Source: Mesostigma viride (Eukaryota; Streptophyta; Mesostigmatophyceae; Mesostigmatales; Mesostigmataceae). From it: 64,000 bases of DNA. The stretch's first letter is position 1, and each line of letters begins with the position of its first letter. Positions 12,365 to 22,415 of this stretch are shown in pieces. Both the position numbers and the translations under genes were made by a program. The stretch spans positions 8,296,052-8,360,051 of the forward strand of contig RPFO01000213.1 of NCBI GenBank assembly GCA_009746045.1, in the 5' to 3' direction. Under the pieces are notes generated by a model. It saw only the letters and a program-made list of their open reading frames with translations. It ran no database searches and was not told where the DNA came from.

Positions 12365-15300
12365 CTGAGAAAAGATCGAGGAGGAGGGCGCACGACGCCA
12401 GGGGTACACGTTGGCATGCAAGGAAGGGTGGTGAGGGGGAGCTCATCATCTGGGCAAGGGTGGAGAGGGTGGCACGGACAAGACCGTGCAGCAAGAATGA
12501 CCATAGGCCTCAAGACTTCATGTCATCCGTAGGCCAGACACGAGGGCGCCGACAACCTTGGAAGTAACCCTACAGGAGTAATAGGATGTAATATAATGAA
12601 TATAATATAATGTAATATAATGAATATAATATAATGTAATATAATGAATATAATACAATGTAATATAATGAATATAATATAATGAAGTAACCCTACAGGA
12701 GTAATAGATAGTGGGCCGGTACATAGTGAGGAAAACATTCCAACAGCTGACTACCCAGCTCCTCCGACAAACGTCAACGTCAACCCCACCCTCCATCCCC
12801 AAACTGTAGCCCCACCAAAACCAAAGGCGATTTTCAATCGCGATTGGATCAAACCATTTCCCAACTGATAGAGTGATGCGGCCCATGCCTTCCTCCCTGC
12901 ACCCTGCACGGTCCTATTCGTTCACCTCGGCGATATTCATTCACCCACATCCACGTCATATTGACTAACCCACCTGCACGGTCATATTCGTTCCTGGCGC
13001 CACGAACAACGCCCACGGCCCCGTTCGGTTGGTCGGGCTGAACCCCCGCTGAACCGGCCAGTCCCACACGCCCGTGGGGAACGTGTAATTCTCCCCCATA
13101 ACTCCCACCGCAACCCCACGCATGAACTCCCACGCCCAGGAGTCGTTCACTGCCGGGTTGTTCGCCAGCACATGCTTCATTGCCAGCTGCGCCGCCAGCT
13201 GCCCCAGCTCGCGCCCCGACCGGAAGTGATGCACCCCGACAAACCCGCGCGCACCGAGGTAATCCATCGGGGCCGACACGTTCCCCGCGGGGGGGTGCGT
13301 GTAGGCCAGGTAGAGGAGCTTTCCCCCCAGGGACACGGCGCGGATGGCGGCAGCCAGCGCAGAATTGTCGCCAGCGGCGACCGCGTCGAGCGTGATGGCG
13401 CCGGACCAAGCGCTCGTTCGCACAGACTCGTAGTCCTCAAGCTGGTCCTGGATACTCGTAACAGATTGGAGGTCCCTGGGGAGCAAGTGAGTACGTGACG
13501 GCCAGGCCCGCAGAGAAGGCAAACAGGCAACGAGGTGCCCAAGCAGAAAGCCGTCACGCAAACAGGCAAAGAGAGGCCCACGCAGAAAGCCGTCACACAA
13601 ACAGGCAACGAGGTGCCCACGCAGAAAGCCGTCACGCAAACAGGCAAAGAGAGGCCCACGCAGAAAGCCGTCACGCAAACAGGCAAAGAGAGGCCCACGC
13701 AGAAAGCCGTCACCCCTTGTGGAGGGGGGAGCGCAATCCGCCACAAACTCGGTGAGGGCAATGGCCATGGAGGCGAGAAAGGAGGTGAGGCAGTGTGCCA
13801 CAGAGCAGGCGACAAGGGTGCCCAGGAAAGGCACGCTGGCAGGGCAGCCTAGGGCCAGAACGCAAGCAAACCACGCATGTCAGGGTGTGCACCCACCCTT
13901 CAAAAGCCCAAACCTACCATCGAGATGCCATGCCCTTCATGGATCCCAAAGCCCCTACCTGCCATCCAAAGGGCCGTGTTAACCGCAAGCTGTGCCTACC
14001 ACCTAAAGGGGCTGCACCCACCACTCAAAGCCAAGAAAATGTTTTCCATTCGACGGCACTGCACCTACCAGTCAAAGGCCAATGCTTCCGATTCCAGAGC
14101 GCTGCACCTACCACTCAAAGGCGGTCCCTGGCATGTCGCGCTCGGCGTCCTTGAGCCCCTGCCAGAGCGTGTACGTTTCCTGCAGCCGGCTGGACAAGCC
14201 CGATACGACCTTGAATCGAACCGCCGCACGGTCAAAGCATCGGCAGTCGGCCGCAGAGGCGGCGGCGGCGGCGGAGGCGGAGGAGCCTTGGCTGCACACG
14301 GGGTTGAGCGCCACGCGGCACTTCTCACGAGCCAGGATCAGTGGAGAGACCTGCTTGCGTCCGCTCATATGTGTGTGTGGGGGGTGTTAAGGCAAGCATG
14401 CATGTGCGTGTGGCAACGGAAGTGAGAGAAGATCACCTAGGACACCAGCTTGCATCCGTCACACAAGCATTTGTGTGCGTTTGTGTGATGTGAGTGGCAA
14501 GAGTTAAACGGCCCGCCCGCCCGCCCGCCCGCCTGCCCGCCTGCCCACCGGCCCGCCCACCTGCCCGCCCGCCTGCCCGCTCGCCCACCCCAGAGCATAC
14601 GCCGTTGCTGCTGTAGATTAACACCATTGGCCGCAACCAGCCTTCTAAACACTGCTTAAAAAAGAAACGCCCACCTTAACGCCCATACGACGGCTGCTGT
14701 AGATGACCACCCCTAGGCATCCCTTTCCTTCCCCCTTCCGCCGTCCCTTTCCTAAGAAATGGGACAAGATATAGAAACACAATCCCTTTCCTTCCGCCGT
14801 CCCTTTCCTAAGAAATGGGACAAGATATAGAAACGCAATCCCTTTCCTTCCGCCGTCCCTTTCCTAAGAAATGGGACAAGATATAGAAACGCAATCCCTT
14901 TCCTTCCGCCGTCCCTTTCCTAAGAAATGGAAACAGATATAGAAACACAATCCCTTTCCTTCCGCCGTCCCTTTCCTAAGAAATGGGACAAGATATAGAG
15001 ACGCCCACCTTGCTGCCCATGCCGTTGGTGCCGTAGATCACCAGCCGCGACCTCACGTCCTCCTTCAGCGCCTGCCCCACCTGGACCTCGGCCGCTGCCA
15101 GCGCGACCGCCAGGTACCCCTGGGAGTAGTACCCAGGGTCCAGCGCGAGGACCCGGTCCCCCGCCCGTATGTGGTTGAACGCCTCCACGCTGGTCTCGTA
15201 CGTCAGTAGTAGTGCGTTGGCCTTCCAGCTGGTGCCGAGCCCCGTCTTCAGGAACGAGTACGTAACCGCGTCCATGACGACGACCGCGATCGACTCCCCG

Positions 15301-18300
15301 GGGACCTCCTCCATGTCCACCTCCATGTACTGGACGAACAGGAGAAGGTCTTCCATCGTCGACGACCGCAGGTGCCAGAAGGCGTTCCCCCCGAATGCCT
15401 TGAAGGTGCGGATGATCAAGTGGCAGCGGTCGCGGCCGGTCACGTCGCCGATGTCTGTGGTGATGCAGCGCAGGTACTGGATGCCATCAGCGAGGAGCAT
15501 ATCGACCAGGGTCGCCACCGCGGCGGACTCGTCGATGCCGACCCGGAGGAGGGTCGCGGGGGCTGGTTGACCCACGGTGGGTGACAGCGGCGGAAGCGAC
15601 TGGAGGAGTGACTGGTAGAGGTCCGGGCTGCTTCCGCCGACCAGGTAGATAGGGATGCCCGCCATGTGGGCCTCGAGGAGGGGGGGCAGGAACTGGGGAG
15701 GGGGCGAGAGGGGGGAATGGGGGGGGAGGGAGGGAGGGCGGGAGGGCGGGAGGGCGGGAGGGAGGGAGGGAGGGAGGGAGGGAGGGAGGGAGGGAGAGAA
15801 ATGGTATGTGACAAGGGGGGGAAATCCAGTGATTTGGATGAGCGCGGTGAGTGGGTAAGTCGTCGGGAGAGATGGCATGCCCATTGTGGGCGTGAGGTAA
15901 ACATTGTAAGGGTTGGTCCGAGGGCCAGCTTCTTGTTTTGAGAGCTTTGTATCAAACAGCAATGCACGCACGCTCTAGTGTTTAATAGCACTGCTTGTGA
16001 GGGTTGTCTTTAGTGGCATTGCATGCCTTGGGCATTGCGTCATGTGGGTATGACATGGTTACCGACGTGCGGGTGATTGATTGTACATCATCATTAAGTA
16101 ACTACGCGTACGGATGTCGTAACACAGCCTCCCCATCCTCCCTCTCTCCTCATGCACCCTCCTACAACGAAGCCTCGAGATTAGCAGACCAGTGAAGGGC
16201 CACTACCCCCCCCCCCCCCCCCACTACCATGGTTGCAACGATATGGTTCACGATCGGTATCGCATAGCAGATCCATGCTATTGGCCTACACATGACACTG
16301 GGACTTGCCATCGTGACGGCGACCCCTTGATTTGGACGGGTCAATCTCCATATAGTCTACATGATAGTTAGTCTCTATGGTTCCAATAGGCTGCCATACG
16401 CACCGCACGCCCGCGACATGACACGGGGCGACCCCAGGGCTGGCCCCCACGTAGCCCACGACATGACACGGGGCTATCACAAATGCTGCCACACGTACCG
16501 CGTCTCCATACAGTGTGGTCACTATGGCAGCGGTGCCGTTCCCGACCTCTTTGAAAAGGAATCGAGCGGCATCGTCCGCCTGCGCGGTACATGTGAACAC
16601 AGAGTACAAGTGACCATAGAAATCATGATGGATTATCATGGCACACACCACAGAAATGGCACGAACGGGAGAAATGGAACGAACGGGAGCCAAGTTTTGT
16701 ATCTCACGCCAAGCCAAGCGACAGCAGGATCATGTGCTGTGCCAAGAGAGCAGCAGCAGAACAGGCAGAAACACCAAGAAGGTAGGTAACTACAGGAGCG
16801 GTGACATACAGCCATGCTATTTGGGGGCCCAATACCGCCACCGCCAGGTCGAAATGTCCGGCCCCCATATTGAACTCAGGGTCCAATGCCAACCGCCGGA
16901 ATGAAACTTGCTGGCCCCCAGTATGCTAGCGCCCCCCTGGGGCGCCGCCACCGGTGCGCCGACAGCCGGCCCCCATATGCCCCCCCCCAACGCGCTGAAT
17001 TCGTGTTCAGTGACCAGATCACACTTTGATCCGGGAGCAAAATGATTGACTGTAAGTTACGAACAAAAAACGAAATTTTAGTATCTAAGTTCCGAAGCGC
17101 TTGCTGAATTTGCCCCTTTCCAAGGCCCGCTGACAATACTTGAGAAATTCACCAATGAATGTTCGGTTTGAAACTGACCATGGATTGTTACTGGTGGATA
17201 CACCTGGTGTTGCTCACGTCCGAAGCCCGGGGGCACTTTCCCCGCTGAAAGGTGTCCGCGGAAGCGTTTTGTAGCCAACGCGGAAGCGTGTGAAGACAAC
17301 GCAGCAAGGCCGCAACCTATCCACCCGCCGAAGTCCAAACACTGCAGACGAGCACTTGCCACGTGGCAAATCCCCTTTGGCAGTAGGCTCGCCATATGGG
17401 GGCCATGACCACCCGCCGGCAGGCTATTTCAGCCGCAGCCCCTATATTTATATAGGGGCCGGACCAATGCAGCCACCGGCAGCCTTGGGGCCAGACCCTA
17501 GTACCCGTGAAATTTTGGCTGGGCATGTCACCCCTCCTGTAACTACCATGATTTTCCGTCCCTTATCAGCGTGGCTTGCAACACATCCTGGGGCTGACAA
17601 TGTGGATTAATTGATTAACTAATCCAATGTGGATTAATTGATTAACTAATCAATTGATTACCATCTTGGTAGTGCTCCATAATCTTCGGAATGAGGGAGC
17701 GCATAGTCACTAAGTGATGGGGAGAAGTGGGGGAGGAGGGGGAATGGGGGGAGAGGGGGAAGGGGGGGAAGGAGGGAATGGGGGGAGAGGGAAAAGAGGG
17801 GAACGAGGGTTATAGTAGTAGTCCTAGTGTGTGGGGGGGGGGGCCAAAACAAAGCAAGACACTCTATGCCACCACAGAGGGGCAAGAAAAGGCCAAGCCT
17901 TCTGAGAGGTAGTTTTTAAAGATATTGTTGCCATGAGCTCTATGAAAGGGCGGCCTTGCTGCAATAGGATGGCAGGGGGCTAAAGAAGGAAAATTGTCGA
18001 TGAAGGGACAAGAGCTACCCATCACGTCAAATGTAGGTGTGTCGGTCTGACAGTAGGTTTGTCGGTCAGACACAAATATACCCCGATTCCGGCCCTCCCA
18101 CGTACCTTGAATTGTCCTGTGAAAGAATACTCATTCAGTTGGAGTTCCCGATCCCGGGCAGCCTGGCGCACAGCAGCCCGCAATTGTGCTCCCGCCGTCC
18201 AAGTGGGCCGGTGGTGCGTAACGAAGGACACCACCAGCCGGCTTCGGTCCACGCAAGGACAATAAAATGAGTCGAAGTTGACAGACTGAGATTTCCCTCG

Positions 18301-18402
18301 CTCGACCAGCCACATCAGGCAGGCAGCCAGGAATATCCATCTGCGGAAGAGATTTTCTCCCAGACAGCCGCCTACTCCTAGTGCGGGTCTGCATAGCACC
18401 AT
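12038..18402 (-). CDS. Secreted protein with two tandem type-1 periplasmic-binding-protein-like domains, six exons
   Basis: Modelled exons are 18,402-18,106, 16,579-16,499, 15,692-15,009, 14,350-14,112, 13,475-12,974 and 12,364-12,038, giving 709 residues. Every junction is GT-AG and keeps phase; exon 4 ends with TG and exon 5 supplies the G of a Trp codon. The N terminus has RR plus the hydrophobic stretch WIFLAACLMWLV, a likely signal peptide. Module 1 (about residues 50-340) starts at VVSFVTHHRPTW and contains IPIYLVGG, a RVGIDESAAVATLVDMLLADG stretch and a closing VIYGTNG, the usual order in ribose-type binding proteins. Module 2 restarts at FKVVSGLSSRLQETYTLW and contains AITLDAVAAGDN and KLLYLAYTHPP. 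NVS, NYT, NRT and NMT sequons fit an extracellular or lumenal location. The ligand is unknown. No transmembrane segment is seen, so the 3' end may lie beyond a further intron. Family assignment is by pattern recognition only. Confidence 0.72.
12561..12707. repeat. AT-rich 24-bp minisatellite in intron 5 with flanking direct repeats
   Basis: About four copies of a 24-bp AATATAATGAATATAATATA-type unit are bracketed by two identical copies of GAAGTAACCCTACAGGAGTA (12,561 and 12,684). The bracketing repeats suggest the AT tract expanded inside a duplicated segment. Confidence 0.85.
12974..13475 (-). CDS. Exon 5 of binding-protein gene: bulk of module 2
   Basis: The acceptor is CTCCCCAG|GGACC and the donor ACCGTGCAG|GTGGGTTAG, ending in phase 0. 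It contains SGAITLDAVAAGDNSALAA, KLLYLAYTHPPAGN, SAPMDYLGARGFVGVHH and GRELGQLAAQLA, the classical second-lobe elements of a type-1 binding protein, and several N-glycosylation sequons. Confidence 0.75.
13515..13713. repeat. 39-bp minisatellite in intron 4
   Basis: About five copies of a 39-bp unit are present (GCAAAGAGAGGCCCACGCAG then AAAGCCGTCACGCAAACAG). Because 39 is a multiple of 3 it produces repetitive translations in both strands, which I do not regard as coding. Confidence 0.9.
13889..14079 (-). repeat. Degenerate tandem copies of exon 4 tail plus donor inside intron 4
   Basis: Downstream of the donor used by exon 4, at least six degenerate copies of its exon/intron boundary recur on the minus strand. 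The reference is GCCTTTGAGTGGTAGGTGCA; the copies include CTTTGACTGGTAGGTGCAG, CTTTGAGTGGTGGGTGCAG, CTTTAGGTGGTAGGCACAG and CTTTTGAAGGGTGGGTGCA. Confidence 0.8.
14112..14350 (-). CDS. Exon 4 of binding-protein gene: linker and start of module 2
   Basis: The acceptor is GCAAGCAG|GTCTCT; one codon upstream (14,353) is an alternative. The exon runs to GAGTG|GTAGGTGCAG and ends in phase 2. It encodes a Ser/Ala-rich linker (SSASAAAAASAADC) and the first strand and helix of module 2 (RFKVVSGLSSRLQETYTLWQ). Confidence 0.65.
14511..14585. repeat. CCCG/CCTG simple repeat in intron 3
   Basis: A tetranucleotide-type CCCG tract with CCTG and CCAC variants lies inside the third intron of the binding-protein gene. 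It contains nothing else. Confidence 0.9.
14581..14712 (-). repeat. Two degenerate copies of exon 3 tail plus donor inside intron 3
   Basis: On the minus strand ATCTACAGCAGCCGTCGTAT...GTTAAGGTGGGCGTTTC (14,712-14,664) and AATCTACAGCAGCAACGGCG...GGGGTGGGCGAG (about 14,622-14,581) match the true exon 3 end (ATCTACGGCACCAACGGCAT...AGCAAGGTGGGCGTCTC). Both retain the GTGGGCG donor. Confidence 0.8.
14717..14998. repeat. 56-bp minisatellite in intron 3
   Basis: About five copies of a 56-bp unit start AATCCCTTTCCTTCCGCCGT (for example 14,781, 14,837, 14,893, 14,949). The last copy abuts the exon 3 donor. Confidence 0.92.
15009..15692 (-). CDS. Exon 3 of binding-protein gene: bulk of module 1
   Basis: The exon has 228 codons. 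It is preceded by CTCCCCAG after a GGGA/TCCC tract and ends GGCAGCAAG|GTGGGCGTC. It contains the inter-lobe crossover IPIYLVGG, the helix with GIDESAAVATLVDMLL, a TGRDRC motif and a late GDRVLALDPGYYSQGYLAVA segment, all in the order of a complete sugar-binding-type periplasmic module. Confidence 0.75.
15721..15795. repeat. GGGA/GGGC simple repeat next to the exon 3 acceptor
   Basis: A GGGAGGGA and GGGCGGGA tract lies in intron 2. Its pyrimidine-rich minus strand may supply the polypyrimidine tract for the exon 3 acceptor. Proline/serine-rich translations across it are not coding. Confidence 0.9.
16385..16510 (-). repeat. Duplicated exon 2 donor region in intron 2
   Basis: GCGGTACGTGTGGCAGC at the real donor recurs as GCGGTGCGTATGGCAGC about 100 bp downstream on the minus strand. 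Between them CCCCGTGTCATGTCG is also repeated, so the intron start is a degenerate tandem duplication. Confidence 0.7.
16499..16579 (-). CDS. Exon 2 of binding-protein gene
   Basis: This is an 81-bp exon (27 codons, phase 0 at both ends) between ACCGCGCAG and GACGCG|GTACGTGTG. It encodes ADDAARFLFKEVGNGTAAIV, the helix and strand expected between exons 1 and 3 in the fold. It is too short to stand alone; support comes from the splice sites and phase. Confidence 0.65.
16580..18105 (-). other. Intron 1 of binding-protein gene
   Basis: This 1.5-kb intron holds a 27-bp direct duplication rich in GATTAATTGATTAAC (17,599-17,657), a GGGGA-type tract (17,720-17,840) and a short duplicated stretch next to the donor (18,030-18,075). 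No extra coding exon is needed to join exons 1 and 2. Intron 2 (15,693-16,498) also has a run of about 18 C at 16,205-16,222. Confidence 0.55.
18106..18402 (-). CDS. Exon 1 of binding-protein gene: signal peptide and start of module 1
   Basis: The exon has 99 codons. The start ATG at 18,402 was chosen because it is the first Met before the Arg-Arg plus hydrophobic segment; an upstream exon cannot be excluded. It ends TTCAAG|GTACGTGGG in phase 0. The motif VVSFVTHH followed by an amphipathic helix (AGAQLRAAVRQAARD) is what opens a type-1 binding-protein fold. Confidence 0.65.
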
Positions 18403-19392
18403 GAACGGTAGCTCGAGTCAAGCAACCTATCTTAGGGCGGCGAAAGACACCATTGGAGAGGAACTGCGCGTCGGACACGCAGCATGCTGCCATCCATGAC
18501 CGTCAGCTTTAACGTGCAAGAAACGCAACCTCTGCATGGCATTGTCAAGATTGCCCGGCCCTGTCTAACAACTGCGGCTTTTAATACAAAAAACTCGCAA
18601 TACACGATAATAAATTGATAAAACCCAACACGAGTATCTAATTGTTTAGTATATGGGAATTTGAAGTGACGCGTTGCCCGGTGCATAACAACGCTGACAA
18701 TTTTAGGAGCGCCCAGAATCATACGCCGGGGAGTCTCTTGACTCTCTTCGTTCTTTTCATATTCCGTGCTACCATGGCTTAACTGACTCACCTATGTTGA
18801 TCCTCCACGTGGTCGTCTGAATGTCCAAAGGCAGGAAAAATATTCGATGTTCAAAAGAATGCGTGGCTGGTGCTATAGATGCCACGTGATTTTTTTTTTT
18901 GAGACTACCGCGGCACTAAGCCGCCCCCACCCACCTCCGGTGGCTTGCGCCACCTTTACCCCAGTCAACCCGTCGCCCCTCGGGTTGGGGACAACGCCTC
19001 CACCATCCGACGGCCCCAATCCCTCGCGTCGCGTCTATGTGGTTCCGTAGTTTGCTTGTTTTGTATTGGTTGTTTATGTGTAGTATTTTGTAGTATTTTG
19101 GACGGACGACCCGAGCCGCTAACTTAGCGGGTTTATCGCGCCCGTTGGATCCATCATCGGACGCTCCAGATTGTCGGCGGCTAACGTTTTAACTTTTTTC
19201 ATTTTGCCTTCGTATATCCTTCCGCCGAAGAATCGCGACATCTGCTTCAGAAAGATCTCCGACGATGCAGCCGTTCAGGTGTGGGCGGTTCCGCTTACGG
19301 CACTGCAGCCGTTCAGGTCAAATTACCCTAACCTACCTTGACACGGTAATAAACTCAACCTAACTCAACTCAACTCCGGCGTTTCGTACACG

Positions 19393-19429
<37 letters not shown>

Positions 19430-19744
19430 GTCCCACGCCGCACATGGGCAGCAGAGAATCTATCGTACACGTAAACGTTTAATTAATGGACAAAGGAAAA
19501 TAATTATACTCCGGCCCAGCCGCCCTCGGCCGCTATCCCTACATGTAAAGACCATCGGGCATCCTGTGGCGGAATTCCGTACATTTCAGTGATCAACTCG
19601 TGATCGACGGGTGTGAAAGACCTCCAACCGCCGCTATCCAACCTGCCTTTTATCCAGCCGCTTATCCAGCCGCTGTCTGGCTATGACCGGCGTGGGAACT
19701 GAATAGTTTTGTTCAGGTCAGTTGTTTCCCACGCCGCACATGGG
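18403..19744. other. Region without a supported gene
   Basis: I see no convincing gene. The region holds a (GTT)n tract at 19,390-19,428 and a direct repeat of TCCCACGCCGCACATGGG at 19,429 and 19,729. Any promoter of the binding-protein gene would lie at 18.4-18.8 kb, but no core element is clear. Confidence 0.5.
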
Positions 19745-19752
19745 GCGCTGAG

Positions 19753-20726
19753 CAGTGTTTTTTTTAGTGGCGATACACCGCCAAATGTGGCGGTGTGGCA
19801 CTTTTTTTGGCAAAATGTGGCGGTGCCACCCACTTGGACAGGGCACCCAAGAAGCCACAATTTGGCCGTGCTGTTCTACTTTGTAGTTTCGTTTCGCCAC
19901 AGGGTGGCCGTGCCTGAAGTTCACTCTAGTACAGGCTACGCCACAATTGGCGGTGTCAGCCGGTCTTCCGGCCGGCGTTCCGCCACAAGCCTCCCTAGTA
20001 CTAGAACTACTATGAGTATTACTATGACTGACTGACTTACTGACTGCATAGTGCATGTACGTAGAGCCCGGCCAAGTGCCAAGTGGCAAGTGGCCCGCTG
20101 CCAGAGACCAGAGTGCACTGTGCAGACTGCAGCTTGTGTGCATTTTCTGGCTTCAGCTGGCTGGCGGCCTGGCGGCTGGCGCCTCAGTTCCAGTCACTCG
20201 CCAGCCATACAGTACTGTACTGCATTGCATTGACTATGTGTTTCGACTTTCGGCACTTCAGTAATCGTTTTGTTAAGCAGTGGCTGTAGTGGTAATCGTT
20301 GTTGTTAATTTACCAAGTACGCCCGGCGCCGATGCCTGAGACGGAGACGCTCGCCCGCCTTGTGTACAGGCATTCACGCCTTAAGTTGGGTTCGAGGTTT
20401 TTGGTCAACCCAACTTCAGGCGTGAACCCAACTTAAGGCGTGAATGATTCTAATAAATTCTACTAGTTTGAACTTAAGATAATTAAACATACTGTTCTGA
20501 ACTACTTTGAACTTGGAATGCCAGTACGGCGCCGCGCCGCGCTGACCCCGCTGCCGGTAGGGTCATTTGCTGCACCAAAAAGCCAGCCCGCCACACGTGG
20601 CCGTGCCAAGCCCAATTTTAATTGGCTTAAAGCCACACATTGGCCGAGTAAACTGAAGTTTTCATAGTTCGAAACGCCACAAGTGGCCTAGCGCCACTAG
20701 TAACGAAAACCTTAAAAAAAACACTG
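19753..20726 (+). mobile_element. hAT-like non-autonomous DNA transposon, copy A (974 bp)
   Basis: The ends are CAGTGTTTTTTTTA and its reverse complement, and the element is flanked by an 8-bp target-site duplication GCGCTGAG (19,745-19,752 and 20,727-20,734). CAGTG-type ends with 8-bp duplications are characteristic of hAT. Many subterminal GCCAC...GTGGC motifs lie inside, plus a large hairpin at 20,368-20,445. There is no transposase, so it would depend on an enzyme supplied elsewhere. A nearly identical 974-bp copy lies inverted at 26,308. Confidence 0.93.
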
Positions 20727-20734
20727 GCGCTGAG

Positions 20735-21329
20735 AGTCTGACTAGTACTGAACTGACTAGTGCTGACTGACTCAACAGCAAGGCTCAAGCAAGTAAGTTT
20801 GCTTCTCAATGTGGGCGGTTCCGCTTACGGCACTGTAGATAGCAGCTGATGGGAACATGCAGAAAACTTAGGACCGCTAGCCCCTGCGCGGGTTTGAACT
20901 GGGGATCCGACGGAACGACCAGTAAAAACAAAGTTTGCTTCTCAATCAATTGGTAGTATCAACAATCACTCTCAACTCCTGGCTCAAGAAAGCAGAACCG
21001 TATATCAGTCTGATAAGATATGACGATATCATGACATGATTAAATGACGGAACGTTCCGTCATTTAATCATGTCATAATATCGTCATATCTTATCAGACT
21101 GAAAGTTAGATGTTGACAGAGGTTGACAGCTACTGTTGTTGTTGTTGTTCCACCGCGCCACAGGGAACGACACGGCCGCGTGGGCCTGGAGTTTCAGCAT
21201 AATGGCTGATGACTGGCGCGGCGCCCCATGTTCCGCCCCGCCAAACAAACGAACCATATGTACTTGCGTCCAAGTTTGCATGAGCATGAGAACGCTGGGT
21301 CGGCCGGACCCCAATCTTAAACGTGGGGG
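20735..21329. other. Short region between transposons
   Basis: No gene is visible. It contains a 96-bp palindrome (listed separately), a short (GTT)n tract near 21,135, and a 26-bp segment (TGTGGGCGGTTCCGCTTACG and on) that also occurs at 19,278. Confidence 0.5.
21006..21101. repeat. 96-bp near-perfect palindrome
   Basis: The two 48-bp arms, starting CAGTCTGATAAGATATGACG, are inverted with no spacer (centre GGAACGTTCC) and one mismatch. It could be a minimal foldback element. No target-site duplication is visible. Confidence 0.9.
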
Positions 21330-22005
21330 GTAAGGTAATCCACCCGGCTAAGGGCCACCTTAATTGCAAAACTCCTGGCATTCGCAGGACTGGGCAGATT
21401 GTCATTCTGAGCACGGATTTGGAATCAGCGACATCGACTTGGCATGGTAAAATTCTTGTTGGGACCGTTTTGGCACGTTTTGGGGGGGGGGGGGGGGGGG
21501 GGGGGGAGGCAAAGTCGGGTTAAGGGCCACCCCTGTTTTTTAGCAGGAAAAAGCAGGGGAAAGCGGGGAAAGGCCTTGGTTACATGGCTAGCGGTTTATT
21601 AAATTATTCTGCTCAGCATGCAGCGCCTAACACATGGTGGGCTTCCAGTTTGCTAGCTGCTTCCATTGACGGCTGAGAACCCTGAACTGAAGACGCAGAA
21701 TAGCTGAGTGACAGACTTCGCGAGGGGATGGCAGAAGACACGTCCGGGCATCCAGCATTCTCCCAGAGGATGCTGGATGCTGGCTTAGTTGACTATAGGC
21801 ACTTTAAAGCCCTCGTCATCGTCACAATGAAAGACGCCGAGGGCAACGCTCCCAAGGCAACCGACTGTAGAATTGTATCACCGGCGGGTTCCTTCTCGAG
21901 GTTGTTCCAGAGGAGAAATTGCGGGAATGCAGCTGGAACGACTATCAAAAACTGTTTAAGAAAGAGCACGCTACCATCGATGCTTGGAAGCAGCTGCGAC
22001 AGCTG

Positions 22006-22245
22006 GCCACCTGAATTGTGTTCAAGTTTTCAATAAAGTCTTTGCATGGTTGTGTGATTGATGAGCCGTGATTTGCCATGAAGTAGTCTAACTTATTATG
22101 GCACATCAAGCGACCACATAGGGCCACCTGAATCGTATTCAAGTTTTCAATAAAGTCTTGGCATGGTTGTGTGATTGATGAGCCGTGATTTGCCGTGAAC
22201 TAGTCTAACTTATTATGGCACATCAAGCGGCCACATAGGGCCATC
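22006..22245. repeat. 116-bp tandem duplication
   Basis: Two copies of a unit start GCCACCTGAATTGTGTTCAA and contain CAATAAAGTC, with the start of a third copy at 22,240. The AATAAA may be an old polyadenylation signal duplicated with it. Confidence 0.88.
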
Positions 22246-22415
22246 CTGAATTGTGCCAAGGTGTGTGGGTGTGTCAAAAGTGTTCGATTGTTGTGTTACT
22301 TGCCATATCAAGCAACAACATGGAATCATAGATCCATTAAGACATATGAAGTGAGATCGACAACTATTCTATTGTAGTTGTGAAACAACTAATTTAGTTA
22401 GACATTAGTCACTTC

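Noticed and set aside
53-12532. ORFs of 995 to 4,159 codons on the plus strand
   Set aside because: They exist because neither satellite unit has a stop codon; the three frames encode the same three peptide types in rotation. No start context, splice or domain evidence.
13495-13852. ORFs with ANRQREAHAESRH repeats
   Set aside because: They arise from the 39-bp intronic minisatellite; the other strand carries the phased splice sites of the real gene.
18432-18791. 119-codon minus-strand ORF upstream of the binding-protein gene as an extra exon
   Set aside because: It overlaps exon 1 only at its edge and in a different frame, and no donor/acceptor pair links it in phase.
20879-20920. tRNA-like sequence (GCGGGTTTGAACTGGGGATC)
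   Set aside because: It resembles a tRNA B-box, but no T-arm stem, A-box or acceptor pairing can be built on either strand.
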